Source: an uncultured Clostridia bacterium
Lineage (GTDB): Bacteria; Bacillota; Clostridia; Oscillospirales; Oscillospiraceae
Assembly (NCBI GenBank): GCA_945877365.1
Contig: CAMCRV010000004.1
Coordinates: 31,408 to 95,407 of the forward strand
DNA: 64,000 nt
Direction: 5' to 3'
Below, one piece after another: positions 17,253 to 25,750 of the stretch; the first letter of the stretch is position 1; each line of letters begins with the position of its first letter. Under the pieces are notes generated by a model. It made no database searches. It saw only the letters and a list, made by a program, of their open reading frames with translations, and was not told where the DNA came from. Made by a program: the position numbers and the translations under genes.

Positions 17253-17750
17253 TTACTTCGCCTGGGCTTTTGCCAGCAGGCTGGTGGATGACCGGGCGTG
17301 ACACAGGGCGATGGCCACGGCATCGGCGGCATCATCGGGCTTGGGCATGGCGGAAAGATGCAGAAGGCGTTTGGTCATGTCCTGCATCTGGTGCTTGGTG
17401 GCGTTTCCATAGCCCACCAGGGATTGCTTCACCTGCATGGGCTTATACTCAAACAGGGGAATCCCGGCCTGTGCCACAGCCAGCAGAATCACCCCTCTGG
17501 CCTCGGCGACATGGATGCCGGTGGTGACATTCTGCCCGAAGAACAGCTCTTCAATGGCCACGGCATCGGGCTGGGACACCTGAAGCAGCTGGGTCATGTC
17601 GTTGTAGATCACGGTGAGCCGCCAGGAAAAATCCGTGTTGGGAGGCGTGGTGATGGCGCCGCAGTTTACAAGACGGAACTGCCCGGCCTGAGCCTCCACC
17701 ACCCCGAAGCCGGTGATGCCGTAGCCGGGGTCAATGCCAAGAATCCGCAT
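17253..17750 (-). CDS. ruvC: Holliday junction resolvase RuvC
   Basis: This 165-residue endonuclease cleaves Holliday junctions. The RNase H-fold active site is complete: Asp7 in MRILGIDPGYGITG, Glu in AIEELFFGQN, and the C-terminal acidic pair in MPKPDDAADAVAIALCH. GGAGGT precedes the ATG at 17750, which overlaps the stop of the small membrane protein by one base (TAATG). Translation of ruvC is therefore probably coupled to that gene. Confidence 0.96.
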   Translation of the reverse strand: MRILGIDPGYGITGFGVVEAQAGQFRLVNCGAITTPPNTDFSWRLTVIYNDMTQLLQVSQPDAVAIEELFFGQNVTTGIHVAEARGVILLAVAQAGIPLFEYKPMQVKQSLVGYGNATKHQMQDMTKRLLHLSAMPKPDDAADAVAIALCHARSSTSLLAKAQAK

Positions 17751-17902
17751 TACAGGCCACCTCCGGCGATTTGCAGCACCTGCGCCGCCACAAAGGCAAT
17801 GGCCAGCACCAGCCCCAGCCGGGCAGCCCACACCTGCCAGGCAGGACGGGGGACATAGCCCTCCTGAGGCTGCTCCTCAGGGATTTTGTTTTCGGTTTCC
17901 AT
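17750..17902 (-). CDS. Small single-pass membrane protein upstream of ruvC
   Basis: This 50-residue protein has a charged, Glu/Pro-rich N terminus (METENKIPEEQPQEG), a short aromatic linker (PRPAWQVWAA) and one C-terminal membrane helix. GAGGTG lies 8 bases before the ATG. Its TAA shares a base with the ruvC ATG, so it heads the ruv operon. It is too short for confident homology; the coupling and clear ribosome-binding site argue that it is real. Confidence 0.65.
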   Translation of the reverse strand: METENKIPEEQPQEGYVPRPAWQVWAARLGLVLAIAFVAAQVLQIAGGGL

Positions 17903-17967
17903 GGTTTTTTCACCTCGCTCTTTATAATAGCACATTTGTTTTTGTTTTCCTAGAGGAAAAGGAAAAT

Positions 17968-18083
17968 TAATTGATAGTTGACAGTGGACAGTTGACAGTT
18001 AAGGTGTCCCTTCGGGACAATTTTTCATTCTATCCCCGAAGGGGATACCACAACTGTCAACTTTCAACTGTAAACTGTCAACT
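17968..18083. repeat. Intergenic repeat family B, GTTGACAGT type
   Basis: The same layout as the other B copies, but the arm unit is AGTTGACAGT on the left and ACTGTCAACT on the right. The cores are GTGTCCCTTCGGGACA and ATCCCCGAAGGGGAT. Confidence 0.85.
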
Positions 18084-18148
18084 AAATAACAATTTGTACT
18101 GTTCCGGATGACAACCTATTTCACTCCTAACTCCTAATTCCCAACTGC

Positions 18149-19267
18149 ATGAAATCCCCCCTTGTGGAGATACTACTGCCGAGAGGGGGCGGCGGCGTGG
18201 AGCGGTTCGGGATGGGCACGGAAGTGATCTCCGGGGAAGGGAGCCTTTCGGTACTGTCCCGGTGGGAAGGGGAGGGGCTGCTGCTGGTGAGCACACAGGG
18301 GGACGGGAAGGTGCAGAAGGCAGTGCAGGCGGCGCGCTGGGGCAAAATCTGCCGGCTTGAGGTTTTCGGCGAGCCCGCCCTGTCCCGTGTTATGGAGGGG
18401 GTGCAGCTGCTGAAACAGGAGGACTGCACCGTGGTGGTGGGGCTGGGAGACGGGAGAATTCTGGACTGCGCCAAGGCCATCCGGGGATTTTCCCAGAAGG
18501 CTGCTGCCCTCATCACCATCCCCACGGCGCCGGGCTGCGGCAGGGAGGTTACGGCGGAGGCAAGGCTCCTGCATCGGGGGCAGTATCACCGGTTTGCCCA
18601 CGAGAGCCTTCAGCCCACGGCTACGGTGCTGGACAGCACCCTGCTGGGGGATTTGCCCAGAGGAAGCCGGGGTGAGGGCGGCTTCTGCCTGCTGGCGCAG
18701 GCGTTGGAGAGCTTCTCCCACCGGGAGGCAGGGGAGCTTTGCAGACTCTTCGCCCGGGAGGGGTTTTCCGCCTGCTGGGGGGCGCTGCCCGGCTTCTGGG
18801 GCGGCAGAGCGGGGATGGAGGGAAGGGTGCAGATGGCCTCGGTTCTCGCGGGCTTTGCCAGAAGCTGCACCGGAGGCGGACTGTGTCAGGCGTTGGCAGA
18901 GGCGGTGGGAGCCGCCGTGCACCGGGACCCGGAGCCCCTGACGGGGATATTTCTGCCGGGGGTAATCCGCTGCAACCTCCACGCTGCCCAGCGGCAGTAT
19001 GCCCAGCTGGCCAGAGCCGCCGGGATGGGAGGCAGCAGCGACAGCATCTCCGGGGAGAATCTGCTGAAGGGGGTCATCCGGCTGCGCCGGGAGCTGGGGC
19101 TGCCTCAGTCTCTGGCTCAGGCCGGGATCTCCCCGGGGACGGTGTGGAGCAGCAGCCGGGAGATTCTGGGGCAGGTGCTGTCCGCCCCGGGATGCCGGAC
19201 AAATCCGGTGGCGGTGGATGACTATCTGCTGCGGCGGCTGCTGGAGGAGGTAACAGGAAGGAAGTAG
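18149..19267 (+). CDS. Iron-alcohol-dehydrogenase homologue lacking the metal ligands
   Basis: This 372-residue protein has the two-domain fold of iron-containing alcohol/glycerol dehydrogenases. VVVGLGDGRILDCAKAI matches the nucleotide-binding GGGSxxDxAK block and ITIPTAPGCGREVT the next one. The metal site is gone. The usual DALxH motif reads CLLAQ (Cys180, Gln184), and the HALAH motif reads QALAE (Gln247, Glu251). It is either a pseudoenzyme or uses a different substrate. The start is uncertain: no good ribosome-binding site precedes 18149 and the ATG at 18212 is possible. It lies 10 bases upstream of a microcompartment vertex gene. Confidence 0.75.
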   Translation: MKSPLVEILLPRGGGGVERFGMGTEVISGEGSLSVLSRWEGEGLLLVSTQGDGKVQKAVQAARWGKICRLEVFGEPALSRVMEGVQLLKQEDCTVVVGLGDGRILDCAKAIRGFSQKAAALITIPTAPGCGREVTAEARLLHRGQYHRFAHESLQPTATVLDSTLLGDLPRGSRGEGGFCLLAQALESFSHREAGELCRLFAREGFSACWGALPGFWGGRAGMEGRVQMASVLAGFARSCTGGGLCQALAEAVGAAVHRDPEPLTGIFLPGVIRCNLHAAQRQYAQLARAAGMGGSSDSISGENLLKGVIRLRRELGLPQSLAQAGISPGTVWSSSREILGQVLSAPGCRTNPVAVDDYLLRRLLEEVTGRK

Positions 19268-19277
19268 GAGGAAAGCT

Positions 19278-19523
19278 ATGAAGCTGGCAATGGTTGCAAA
19301 GACGCTGGTACCCTGCCGGGCTGCGGCGGCGCTGGGGGAAAAGCCCCTGCTGCTGCTGCGCTCCGGGCAGGAGGAGCTGGCGGCGGTGGATCTGGTGGGA
19401 GCGGCTCAGGGGGACTGGGTGCTGGCGGTCACCGGCTGCGCCGGGGCGAAATTCGCCATGGATACCGCCGCGGATGCGGTGGTGGTGGCGGTGATTCCGG
19501 AAGACAGTGGGATTGGGTGTTGA
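19278..19523 (+). CDS. EutN/CcmL-family bacterial microcompartment vertex protein
   Basis: This 81-residue protein matches the EutN/CcmL fold that forms pentamers capping microcompartment corners. MKLAMVAKTLVP at the start, then KPLLLLRSGQEELAAVDLVG, GAAQGDWVLAVTGCAGAKFA and the final VVVAVIPEDSG follow the family in order. It is slightly shorter than EutN. GGAGGAAAGCT precedes the ATG. No shell hexamer genes are in the window, so it may be part of a scattered locus or a repurposed pentamer. Its stop codon lies inside the metG promoter. Confidence 0.85.
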   Translation: MKLAMVAKTLVPCRAAAALGEKPLLLLRSGQEELAAVDLVGAAQGDWVLAVTGCAGAKFAMDTAADAVVVAVIPEDSGIGC

Positions 19524-19549
19524 CAAAGTGCGCTGTTTCACGCTATAAT
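19520..19549 (+). promoter_or_regulatory. Sigma-A promoter of the metG leader
   Basis: TTGACA (19520-19525), 18 bases, then TATAAT (19544-19549). The -35 overlaps the TGA stop of the vertex-protein gene. Confidence 0.8.
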
Positions 19550-19551
19550 AA

Positions 19552-19810
19552 CCGGGATACAGGAAAAAGCTGTGAAAAGAAGAGTAGGCTTGGTTCCGCC
19601 GGTCAGAGAGCCCCGGGCGCTGGGAAGGGGTACGGCAGGGAAAGCCGAACATGGTCTTGGAGCTGGGAGTTCCGATACAGTAGGCTCTCCCCGGGCTGCC
19701 CCGTTACAGGCGTTTGAGGCGCGGATTTCGTCCCTGCGAAGCTCCGCGTGAAGCAAGGTGGTACCGCGTCAATTTTTGTCGCCCTTGGGAGTTTCCCGGG
19801 GCGTCTTTTT
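19552..19810 (+). promoter_or_regulatory. T-box leader, Met-specific, upstream of metG
   Basis: The leader carries AAGGTGGTACCGCG (19755-19768), the T-box sequence that pairs with the uncharged tRNA acceptor end. Stem I contains AGAGTAGGCTT at its base and GGGAAAGCCGAAC followed by ATG (19651-19653), the likely Met specifier codon. The leader ends in a terminator (CGCCC/GGGCG stem, 19780-19803, then TCTTTTT). Uncharged tRNA-Met should favour the antiterminator and raise metG transcription. Confidence 0.93.
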
Positions 19811-19838
19811 ATTTTCCGGTCTATAGGAGGATTATTTT

Positions 19839-21794
19839 ATGTGCGAAAAGTGCAAGGGTAATTATTATATTACCACCCCCATCTATTATCCCTCGGCAAA
19901 GCTCCATATCGGTCACGCCTACTGCACCGTGGCCACCGATGCCATGGCCCGGTTCAAGCGGCTGCAGGGCTACCATGTAAAGTTCCTCACCGGCACCGAC
20001 GAGCACGGTCAGAAAATCGAGGACAAGGCTAAGGCCGCCGGAGTCACTCCCCAGCAGTTTGTGGATGACATCGTTCTGGGCGAGCGTGGTGTGCTGGATC
20101 TGTGGAAGCTGATGAACATCTCCTATGACCGGTTCATCCGCACCACCGACGACTACCATGTGGAGGCCATCCAGAAGATCTTCAAGAGGATGTACGACAA
20201 CGGCGACATCTACAAGGGCAAGTATGTGGGCAAATACTGCAAGCCCTGCGAGTCCTTCTGGACGGATGCTCAGCTGGTGGACGGCAAGTGCCCCGACTGC
20301 GGCGGCGAGGTTCAGGAGGCCGAGGAGGAGGCCTACTTCTTCCGGCTCAGCAAGTACGCTGACCGGGTGCAGGATCTGCTGGAGAACACCGATTTTCTGG
20401 AGCCCCGGAGCCGGGTCTCCGAGATGGTGAACAACTTCATCAAGCCCGGCCTGGAGGATCTTTGCGTCTCCCGTACCAGCTTCACCTGGGGCGTGCCGGT
20501 GGACTTCGACCCCGGCCATGTGGTGTATGTGTGGATTGACGCTCTGTTCAACTACATGACGGCTCTGGGCTTTGAAAACGACAAATACCACGATCTGGAG
20601 GACTTCTGGCCTGCGGATGTCCACTTCATCGGCAAGGAAATTGTCCGGTTCCACTCCATCATCTGGCCTGCCATGCTGATGAGCCTGAACCTGCCCCTGC
20701 CCAAGAAGGTATTTGGTCACGGCTGGCTGCTGCTGGACGGCGGCAAGATGAGCAAGTCCAAGGGCAATGTGGTGGATCCCTACATTCTGGCGGAGCGGTT
20801 CGGCGTGGATGCCCTGCGGTTCTTCCTGCTGCGCTCCTTCCCCTTCGGCTCCGACGGCAACTTCTCCAATGAGCTGCTGATCAACACCATCAATGTGGAT
20901 CTGGCCAACGATCTGGGCAATCTGGTGTCCCGTACCGTTGCCATGGCGCTGAAATACTTCGGCGAGGCTCTGCCTGCCCAGCAGCAGGAGAATCCCGAAC
21001 TGGATGCCGAGCTGCTGGCCATGGCCTCCGGCCTTCGGGATAGATATGAGGAGCAGATGGAGAAGTTTGCCTTCCAGAATGCGCTGGCGGAAATCTTCAA
21101 GGTCATCTCCCGAGCCAACAAGTATATCGATGAGAACGCCCCCTGGGTGCTGGCCAAGGAGGAGGAAAACAAGCCCCGGCTGGCACGGGTGCTGTACAAC
21201 CTGCTGGAGACGGTGCGGATCTGCGCAGGCCTGCTGACCCCCTTCATGCCTGACACCGCGGCAGAGATTTCCCGGCGGCTGGGCGGTGCACCCATGGACT
21301 GGGACAGCCTGAACAAATTCGGCGTGCTGCCTGCGGATGTGGCTGCGGTTTCCGGCCCGGCTCTGTTCCCCAGAATCGACATGGAGAAGGAGCTGGCGGC
21401 TCTGGAGGAGCTGTCCAAGCCCAAGTCCACCATCGAAATCGAGCCTTACACCGAAGAAAGCGTGGATTTCGACACCTTCTGCAAGAATGAACTCCGGGCG
21501 GTAAAGGTGAAATCCTGCGAGAATGTGAAAAAGAGCGACAAGCTGCTGTGCTTCACTCTGGACGACGGCACCGGCACCGACCGGCAGATTCTCTCCGGCA
21601 TTGCCAAGTTCTACAAGCCGGAGGAGCTGGTGGGCAAGACTCTGGTGGCCATCACCAACCTGCCCCCCAGAAAGATGATGGGCAAGCCCTCCTGCGGTAT
21701 GCTCCTCAGCGCCGTCCACAAGGACAAGGGGGAGGAAAAGCTCCAGCTGATTATGCTGGATGACAGCATCCCTGCAGGCGCAAAGCTGTGTTAA
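19839..21794 (+). CDS. metG: Methionyl-tRNA synthetase
   Basis: This 651-residue class I synthetase charges tRNA with methionine. The HIGH motif is SAKLHIGHAY and the KMSKS motif is DGGKMSKSKGN. Zinc cysteines are seen in CKPC and CPDC (about residues 130-150). The C-terminal tRNA-binding OB domain (about 545-651, VKVKSCENVKKSDKLL onward) is fused, as in Bacillus-type MetG. TAGGAGG precedes the ATG. Expression is set by the T-box upstream. It is a single-gene unit with its own terminator. Confidence 0.98.
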   Translation: MCEKCKGNYYITTPIYYPSAKLHIGHAYCTVATDAMARFKRLQGYHVKFLTGTDEHGQKIEDKAKAAGVTPQQFVDDIVLGERGVLDLWKLMNISYDRFIRTTDDYHVEAIQKIFKRMYDNGDIYKGKYVGKYCKPCESFWTDAQLVDGKCPDCGGEVQEAEEEAYFFRLSKYADRVQDLLENTDFLEPRSRVSEMVNNFIKPGLEDLCVSRTSFTWGVPVDFDPGHVVYVWIDALFNYMTALGFENDKYHDLEDFWPADVHFIGKEIVRFHSIIWPAMLMSLNLPLPKKVFGHGWLLLDGGKMSKSKGNVVDPYILAERFGVDALRFFLLRSFPFGSDGNFSNELLINTINVDLANDLGNLVSRTVAMALKYFGEALPAQQQENPELDAELLAMASGLRDRYEEQMEKFAFQNALAEIFKVISRANKYIDENAPWVLAKEEENKPRLARVLYNLLETVRICAGLLTPFMPDTAAEISRRLGGAPMDWDSLNKFGVLPADVAAVSGPALFPRIDMEKELAALEELSKPKSTIEIEPYTEESVDFDTFCKNELRAVKVKSCENVKKSDKLLCFTLDDGTGTDRQILSGIAKFYKPEELVGKTLVAITNLPPRKMMGKPSCGMLLSAVHKDKGEEKLQLIMLDDSIPAGAKLC

Positions 21795-21807
21795 GATTGC
21801 AAAAAAA

Positions 21808-21840
21808 TCTCCCATGACGAAAAGTCATGGGAGATTTTTT
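21808..21840. terminator. Bidirectional terminator after metG
   Basis: An 11-bp stem (TCTCCCATGAC/GTCATGGGAGA) is flanked by seven A and six T. Confidence 0.9.
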
Positions 21841-21854
21841 GCAGTTAGCAGTGA

Positions 21855-21953
21855 AAACAGGGAGCGAAGCCGAAGGATCTTCGCACTAACCCACTGCACA
21901 GCAAATACCAAATGCGTAGATCCTTCGACTCGCTTTTGCTCGCTCAGGATGAC
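21855..21953. repeat. Intergenic repeat family D, copy 1
   Basis: GGATCTTCGCACTAACCCAC, GCACAGC, and ATCCTTCGACTCGC...GCTCGCTCAGGATGAC are shared with 40778-40898. The ends form a long imperfect inverted repeat. Confidence 0.75.
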
Positions 21954-22103
21954 GGGGAGGGGGAACGGATTGCCACGCCAGTCTGAGGACTGGCTCGCAA
22001 TGACAGACTGGACTGCTGGGGCAGTAACGAACCGGGAGGGCCCAGAGGATGTAACGATTCCTTCCAGTCTTACCTCTCGTAAGAGCCCGGCCGGGCATCC
22101 GGC

Positions 22104-24002
22104 CTAGTCGGGTTCAAAGTCGCCGGTGTAGAGCCGGTAGTAGGTGCCGCGCTGGGCTACCAGATCGTCGTGGGTGCCGCGCTCAATGATGCGACCCTGA
22201 TCCAGCACCATGATGCAGTCGGCGTTGCGCACCGTGGACAGCCGGTGGGCGATGATGAACACCGTCCGGCCGTGCATCAGGGCATCCATGCCGTCCTGCA
22301 CCAGCTTCTCCGTCCGGGTGTCGATGGAGGAGGTGGCCTCGTCCAGAATCATCACCGGAGGATCGGCCACCGCCGCCCGGGCAATGGCAATCAGCTGCCG
22401 CTGACCCTGAGACAGATTGGCTCCATTGCCCGTCAGCTCCGTCTGATAGCCCTGGGGCAGACGGGTGATGAAATCGTGGGCGTTGGCCAGCTTGGCGGCC
22501 CGGATGCAGTCCTCGTCAGAAGCCTCCAGATTGCCGTAGCGGATGTTGTCCATGACGGTGCCGGTGAAGAGGTTGGTATCCTGCAGGACGATGCCAAGGC
22601 TGCGCCGCAGATCGGCCTTGCGGATTTTGTTGATGTTGATGCCGTCGTAGCGGATTTTGCCGTCGGCAATGTCGTAGAACCGGTTGATGAGGTTGGTGAT
22701 GGTGGTCTTGCCTGCGCCGGTGGCGCCAACAAAGGCGATCTTCTGACCTGGGGTGGCGTACAGAGAGATGTCGTGGAGCACCGTCTTTTCCGGCACATAG
22801 CCGAAGTCCACATCGTGCATGGTGATGTCGCCCTTCAGCTCATGATAGGTAATTGTGCCGTCGGCCTTGTGGGGGTGCTTCCATGCCCAGTGACCGGTGC
22901 GGTGGGGTACCTCGGTGATATTGCCGTTTTCGTCAATTTCCGCATTCACCAGAGTGACATAGCCGTTGTCCACCTCAGGCTCCTGATCCATCAGCTCAAA
23001 GATCCGCTCCGCGCCGGCCAGAGCCATGACGATGGCGTTGATCTGGTTGGAGATCTGGGAGATGGGCATATTGAAGGTGCGAGACAGCAGCATGAAGCTC
23101 ATCAGCTGACCCAGAGTCAGCATTTTGCCCCCGGAGAACACCACGATGATGCCGCCTACAATGGCCAGAACCGCATACTGGACATAGCCCAGATTGTTGT
23201 TCACCGGACCCATCATATTGGTCATCCGTCCGGCGGTGTAGGCGTTGCGGCACAGCTCCTCGTTGAGCTTGTCGAAGGCCTCCTTGCTGGCCTCCTCATG
23301 GGTGAAGACCTTCACCACCTTCTGGCCGTGGATCATCTCCTCCACAAAGCCGTTGAGAGCACCCAGAGAGCGCTGCTGGCCGATGAAATACTTGGCAGAC
23401 CGCTTCACAATGAACATGGTCACGGACAAAATGCCCATGACGGTGAAGATCACCACAATGGTCAGCATCCAGGAGGTTTGCAGCATGGCGATGAAGGCCA
23501 CTGCGAGAGTGATGACAGAGCTGACGGTCTGGGGGATGGACTGGGAGATCATCTGCCGCAGGGTGTCGATGTCGCTGGTGTAGCGGGACATGATGTTGCC
23601 GGCGGTGTTGGTGTCGAAGTAGCGCAGGGGCAGACGCTGCATTTTGGCGAACATCTCATCCCGGATGGTCTTCTGGGTGCCCTGACTGACCCCCACCATG
23701 AGAAATTGCTGCAAAAAGGCGCACACCATGCCCATGGCAAAGATACAGCCGATTTTCACAAGGAAGGACAGCAGGGGGGCAAAGTCGGTGCTTCCGGTTT
23801 CCACCATGGGCAGAATGTAATCATCCACCAGAGCGCCCAGGGATTTGCTGCCGGTGGTCTGGGCGATGGCGGAGCCCAGAATACACAGCAGCACCACAAT
23901 CAGAATGGGGATGTACTGCTTCATGTAGCTCAGCAGCCGCAGCAGCACCTTTTTGGGGTCCTTGGCCTTGCGGCCGTCACCGCGCATTCTTACAGGGGGC
24001 AT
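22104..24002 (-). CDS. ABC exporter half-transporter (canonical subunit)
   Basis: This 632-residue protein has an N-terminal six-helix exporter domain (about 20-330) and an ATPase domain. Walker A is GATGAGKTTITN, the signature is LSQGQRQL and Walker B is VMILDEATSS with the catalytic Glu present. A segment of about 45 residues (350-395) is inserted before the nucleotide domain, including WAWKHPHKADG. It overlaps the upstream half-transporter by 13 bases. The two form a heterodimeric multidrug-type exporter under a MarR regulator. Confidence 0.93.
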   Translation of the reverse strand: MPPVRMRGDGRKAKDPKKVLLRLLSYMKQYIPILIVVLLCILGSAIAQTTGSKSLGALVDDYILPMVETGSTDFAPLLSFLVKIGCIFAMGMVCAFLQQFLMVGVSQGTQKTIRDEMFAKMQRLPLRYFDTNTAGNIMSRYTSDIDTLRQMISQSIPQTVSSVITLAVAFIAMLQTSWMLTIVVIFTVMGILSVTMFIVKRSAKYFIGQQRSLGALNGFVEEMIHGQKVVKVFTHEEASKEAFDKLNEELCRNAYTAGRMTNMMGPVNNNLGYVQYAVLAIVGGIIVVFSGGKMLTLGQLMSFMLLSRTFNMPISQISNQINAIVMALAGAERIFELMDQEPEVDNGYVTLVNAEIDENGNITEVPHRTGHWAWKHPHKADGTITYHELKGDITMHDVDFGYVPEKTVLHDISLYATPGQKIAFVGATGAGKTTITNLINRFYDIADGKIRYDGININKIRKADLRRSLGIVLQDTNLFTGTVMDNIRYGNLEASDEDCIRAAKLANAHDFITRLPQGYQTELTGNGANLSQGQRQLIAIARAAVADPPVMILDEATSSIDTRTEKLVQDGMDALMHGRTVFIIAHRLSTVRNADCIMVLDQGRIIERGTHDDLVAQRGTYYRLYTGDFEPD

Positions 24003-25750
24003 GCCTCATCCCCTCCTTTCTGCTGGGAATAGTAGACTTCCTGATAGATGGCACACCGGCTCAGAAGCTCTGCGTGGGTGCCGAAGTCCACCACGGTGCC
24101 GTTGTCCAGCACCAGAATTTTGTCCGCATCCTGCACCGAGGCGATGCGCTGGGCGATGATCAGCTTGGTGGTGCCGGGGATGGCTTCCCGGAAGGCCTGC
24201 CGGATTTTCGCATCGGTGGCGGTGTCCACCGCAGAGGTGGAGTCGTCCAGAATGAGAATCTTGGGCTTTTTCAGCAATGCCCGGGCGATGCACAGCCGCT
24301 GCTTCTGACCGCCGGAGACATTGGTGCCGCCCTGCTCAATATAGGTATCGTAGCCCTTGGGGAAGCCCTGAATGAACTCGTCGGCGCAGGCCTGACGGCA
24401 GGCCTCCACCAGCTCCTCGTCGGTGGCGTTGGGGTTGCCCCAGCGCAGGTTCTCTTTAATGGTGCCGGAGAACAGGGTGTTCTTTTGCAGCACCATGGCC
24501 ACCTGATCCCGGAGGACATTCAGGTCATACTGCCGCACATCCACGCCGCCCACCTTCAGGCTGCCCTCGGACACATCGTACAGCCGGGGAATCAGCTGCA
24601 CCAGAGTGGTCTTGGAGGAGCCGGTGCCGCCCAAAATGCCGATGGTGGAGCCGGAGGGAATATGCAGATTGACCTCCTTCAGCGCACGGTGCTGAGCCTT
24701 TTCCGAATAGCGGAAGGAGACATTTTCAAAGTCGATGGAGCCGTCGGCCACCTCGGTGACGGCGTTTTCTGCCGGGGAGGTGAGGGTGGATTCCTCGCTG
24801 AGCAGCTCACAGCACCGCTTCATGGGGGCGCGGCTCATGGTGAGCATCACAAACACCATGGACAGCATCATCAGGCTGGAGAGAATCTGGGTGGTGTAGG
24901 TGAACATGGAGCTGAGCTGACCGGTGGTCAGACCCATGGACAGGTCGTTTCCGGAGGCCACCACCAGATGGGCGCCGATCCAGGAGATGGCGATCATACA
25001 GCCGTAGACACAAAACTGCATGATGGGGGTATTCAGGGACATAATCCGCTCGGCCTTGCAGAAGTCTGCGTAGATGCTGCCGGAGATGGAGGTGAACTTT
25101 TCGATCTCCTTGTCCTCCCGGACGAAGCTCTTCACCACCCGGATGCCGTGGACATTTTCCTGCACCACATTGTTGAGCTTGTCGTAGGTGCGGAACACCC
25201 GGTCAAAAATCCGGAACACCCTGGGCACCAGAAGCACAAGGCCGCAGATCAGCACCGGCAGCGCCACGCAGTACACCAGGCTCAGCCGGACGGAGATGCC
25301 CATGGCGGAGACCATGGCCAGAATCAGCATCATGGGGCAGCGGATGGCCATGCGGATCAGCATCTGGAAGGTCATCTGCAAATTGGCCACATCCGAGGTC
25401 AGACGGGTGACGATGGAGGCGGTGGAGAATTTGTCGATGTTGGCGAAGCTGAAATCCTGCACACGATAGAACATATCGTGGCGCAGATTTTTGGCAAAGC
25501 CCGTGGCGGCCTTGGAGGCCAGATCGGCAGAGAGTACGCCGAAGGCAAGGCTCAGCAGGGCATAGAGCACCAGCTGACCGGATTTGGCCAGAATGACGCT
25601 CATGTTCTGGGCTTTGATGCCGAAGTCATAGAGGTCGGCCATCACCAGCGGGATGAGAACCTCCATAGTCACCTCGCCTACCATGGTCAGGGGTGCGCCG
25701 ATGGCAGCCCATTTGTATTCCCGGATGCTCCGGGACAGTTTTTTTATCAT
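23990..25750 (-). CDS. ABC exporter half-transporter (degenerate-site subunit)
   Basis: This 586-residue protein has a six-helix membrane domain followed by an ATPase domain. Walker A is GGTGSSKTTLVQL and the signature is VSGGQKQRL. Walker B reads ILILDDSTSAVD, with Asp instead of the catalytic Glu. That is the usual sign of the degenerate site in heterodimeric exporters, so this subunit needs its partner for efficient ATP hydrolysis. It starts 4 bases inside the end of the MarR gene (ATGA), so the regulator and exporter are coupled. Confidence 0.93.
   Translation of the reverse strand: MIKKLSRSIREYKWAAIGAPLTMVGEVTMEVLIPLVMADLYDFGIKAQNMSVILAKSGQLVLYALLSLAFGVLSADLASKAATGFAKNLRHDMFYRVQDFSFANIDKFSTASIVTRLTSDVANLQMTFQMLIRMAIRCPMMLILAMVSAMGISVRLSLVYCVALPVLICGLVLLVPRVFRIFDRVFRTYDKLNNVVQENVHGIRVVKSFVREDKEIEKFTSISGSIYADFCKAERIMSLNTPIMQFCVYGCMIAISWIGAHLVVASGNDLSMGLTTGQLSSMFTYTTQILSSLMMLSMVFVMLTMSRAPMKRCCELLSEESTLTSPAENAVTEVADGSIDFENVSFRYSEKAQHRALKEVNLHIPSGSTIGILGGTGSSKTTLVQLIPRLYDVSEGSLKVGGVDVRQYDLNVLRDQVAMVLQKNTLFSGTIKENLRWGNPNATDEELVEACRQACADEFIQGFPKGYDTYIEQGGTNVSGGQKQRLCIARALLKKPKILILDDSTSAVDTATDAKIRQAFREAIPGTTKLIIAQRIASVQDADKILVLDNGTVVDFGTHAELLSRCAIYQEVYYSQQKGGDEACPL

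Larger units (their letters stand above)
21795..22103. other. Gene-free stretch: terminator and repeats D and C
   Basis: Besides the metG terminator this holds one CAGTTAGCAGTGAA arm of repeat B (21842-21855), a D repeat (21855-21953) and a C element (21960-22006, hairpin tip GCCAGTC/GACTGGC). The last 90 bases have no recognised feature except a GC-rich GCCGGG/CCCGGC hairpin next to the ABC gene's 3' end. Confidence 0.75.

Noticed and set aside
19278..19523. Vertex-protein gene as a chance reading frame
   Set aside because: The order of EutN/CcmL blocks and a good ribosome-binding site make it a real gene.
22104..25750. Degenerate Walker B in one ABC half as a sign of decay
   Set aside because: One degenerate ATP site is normal in heterodimeric exporters and the partner is canonical.
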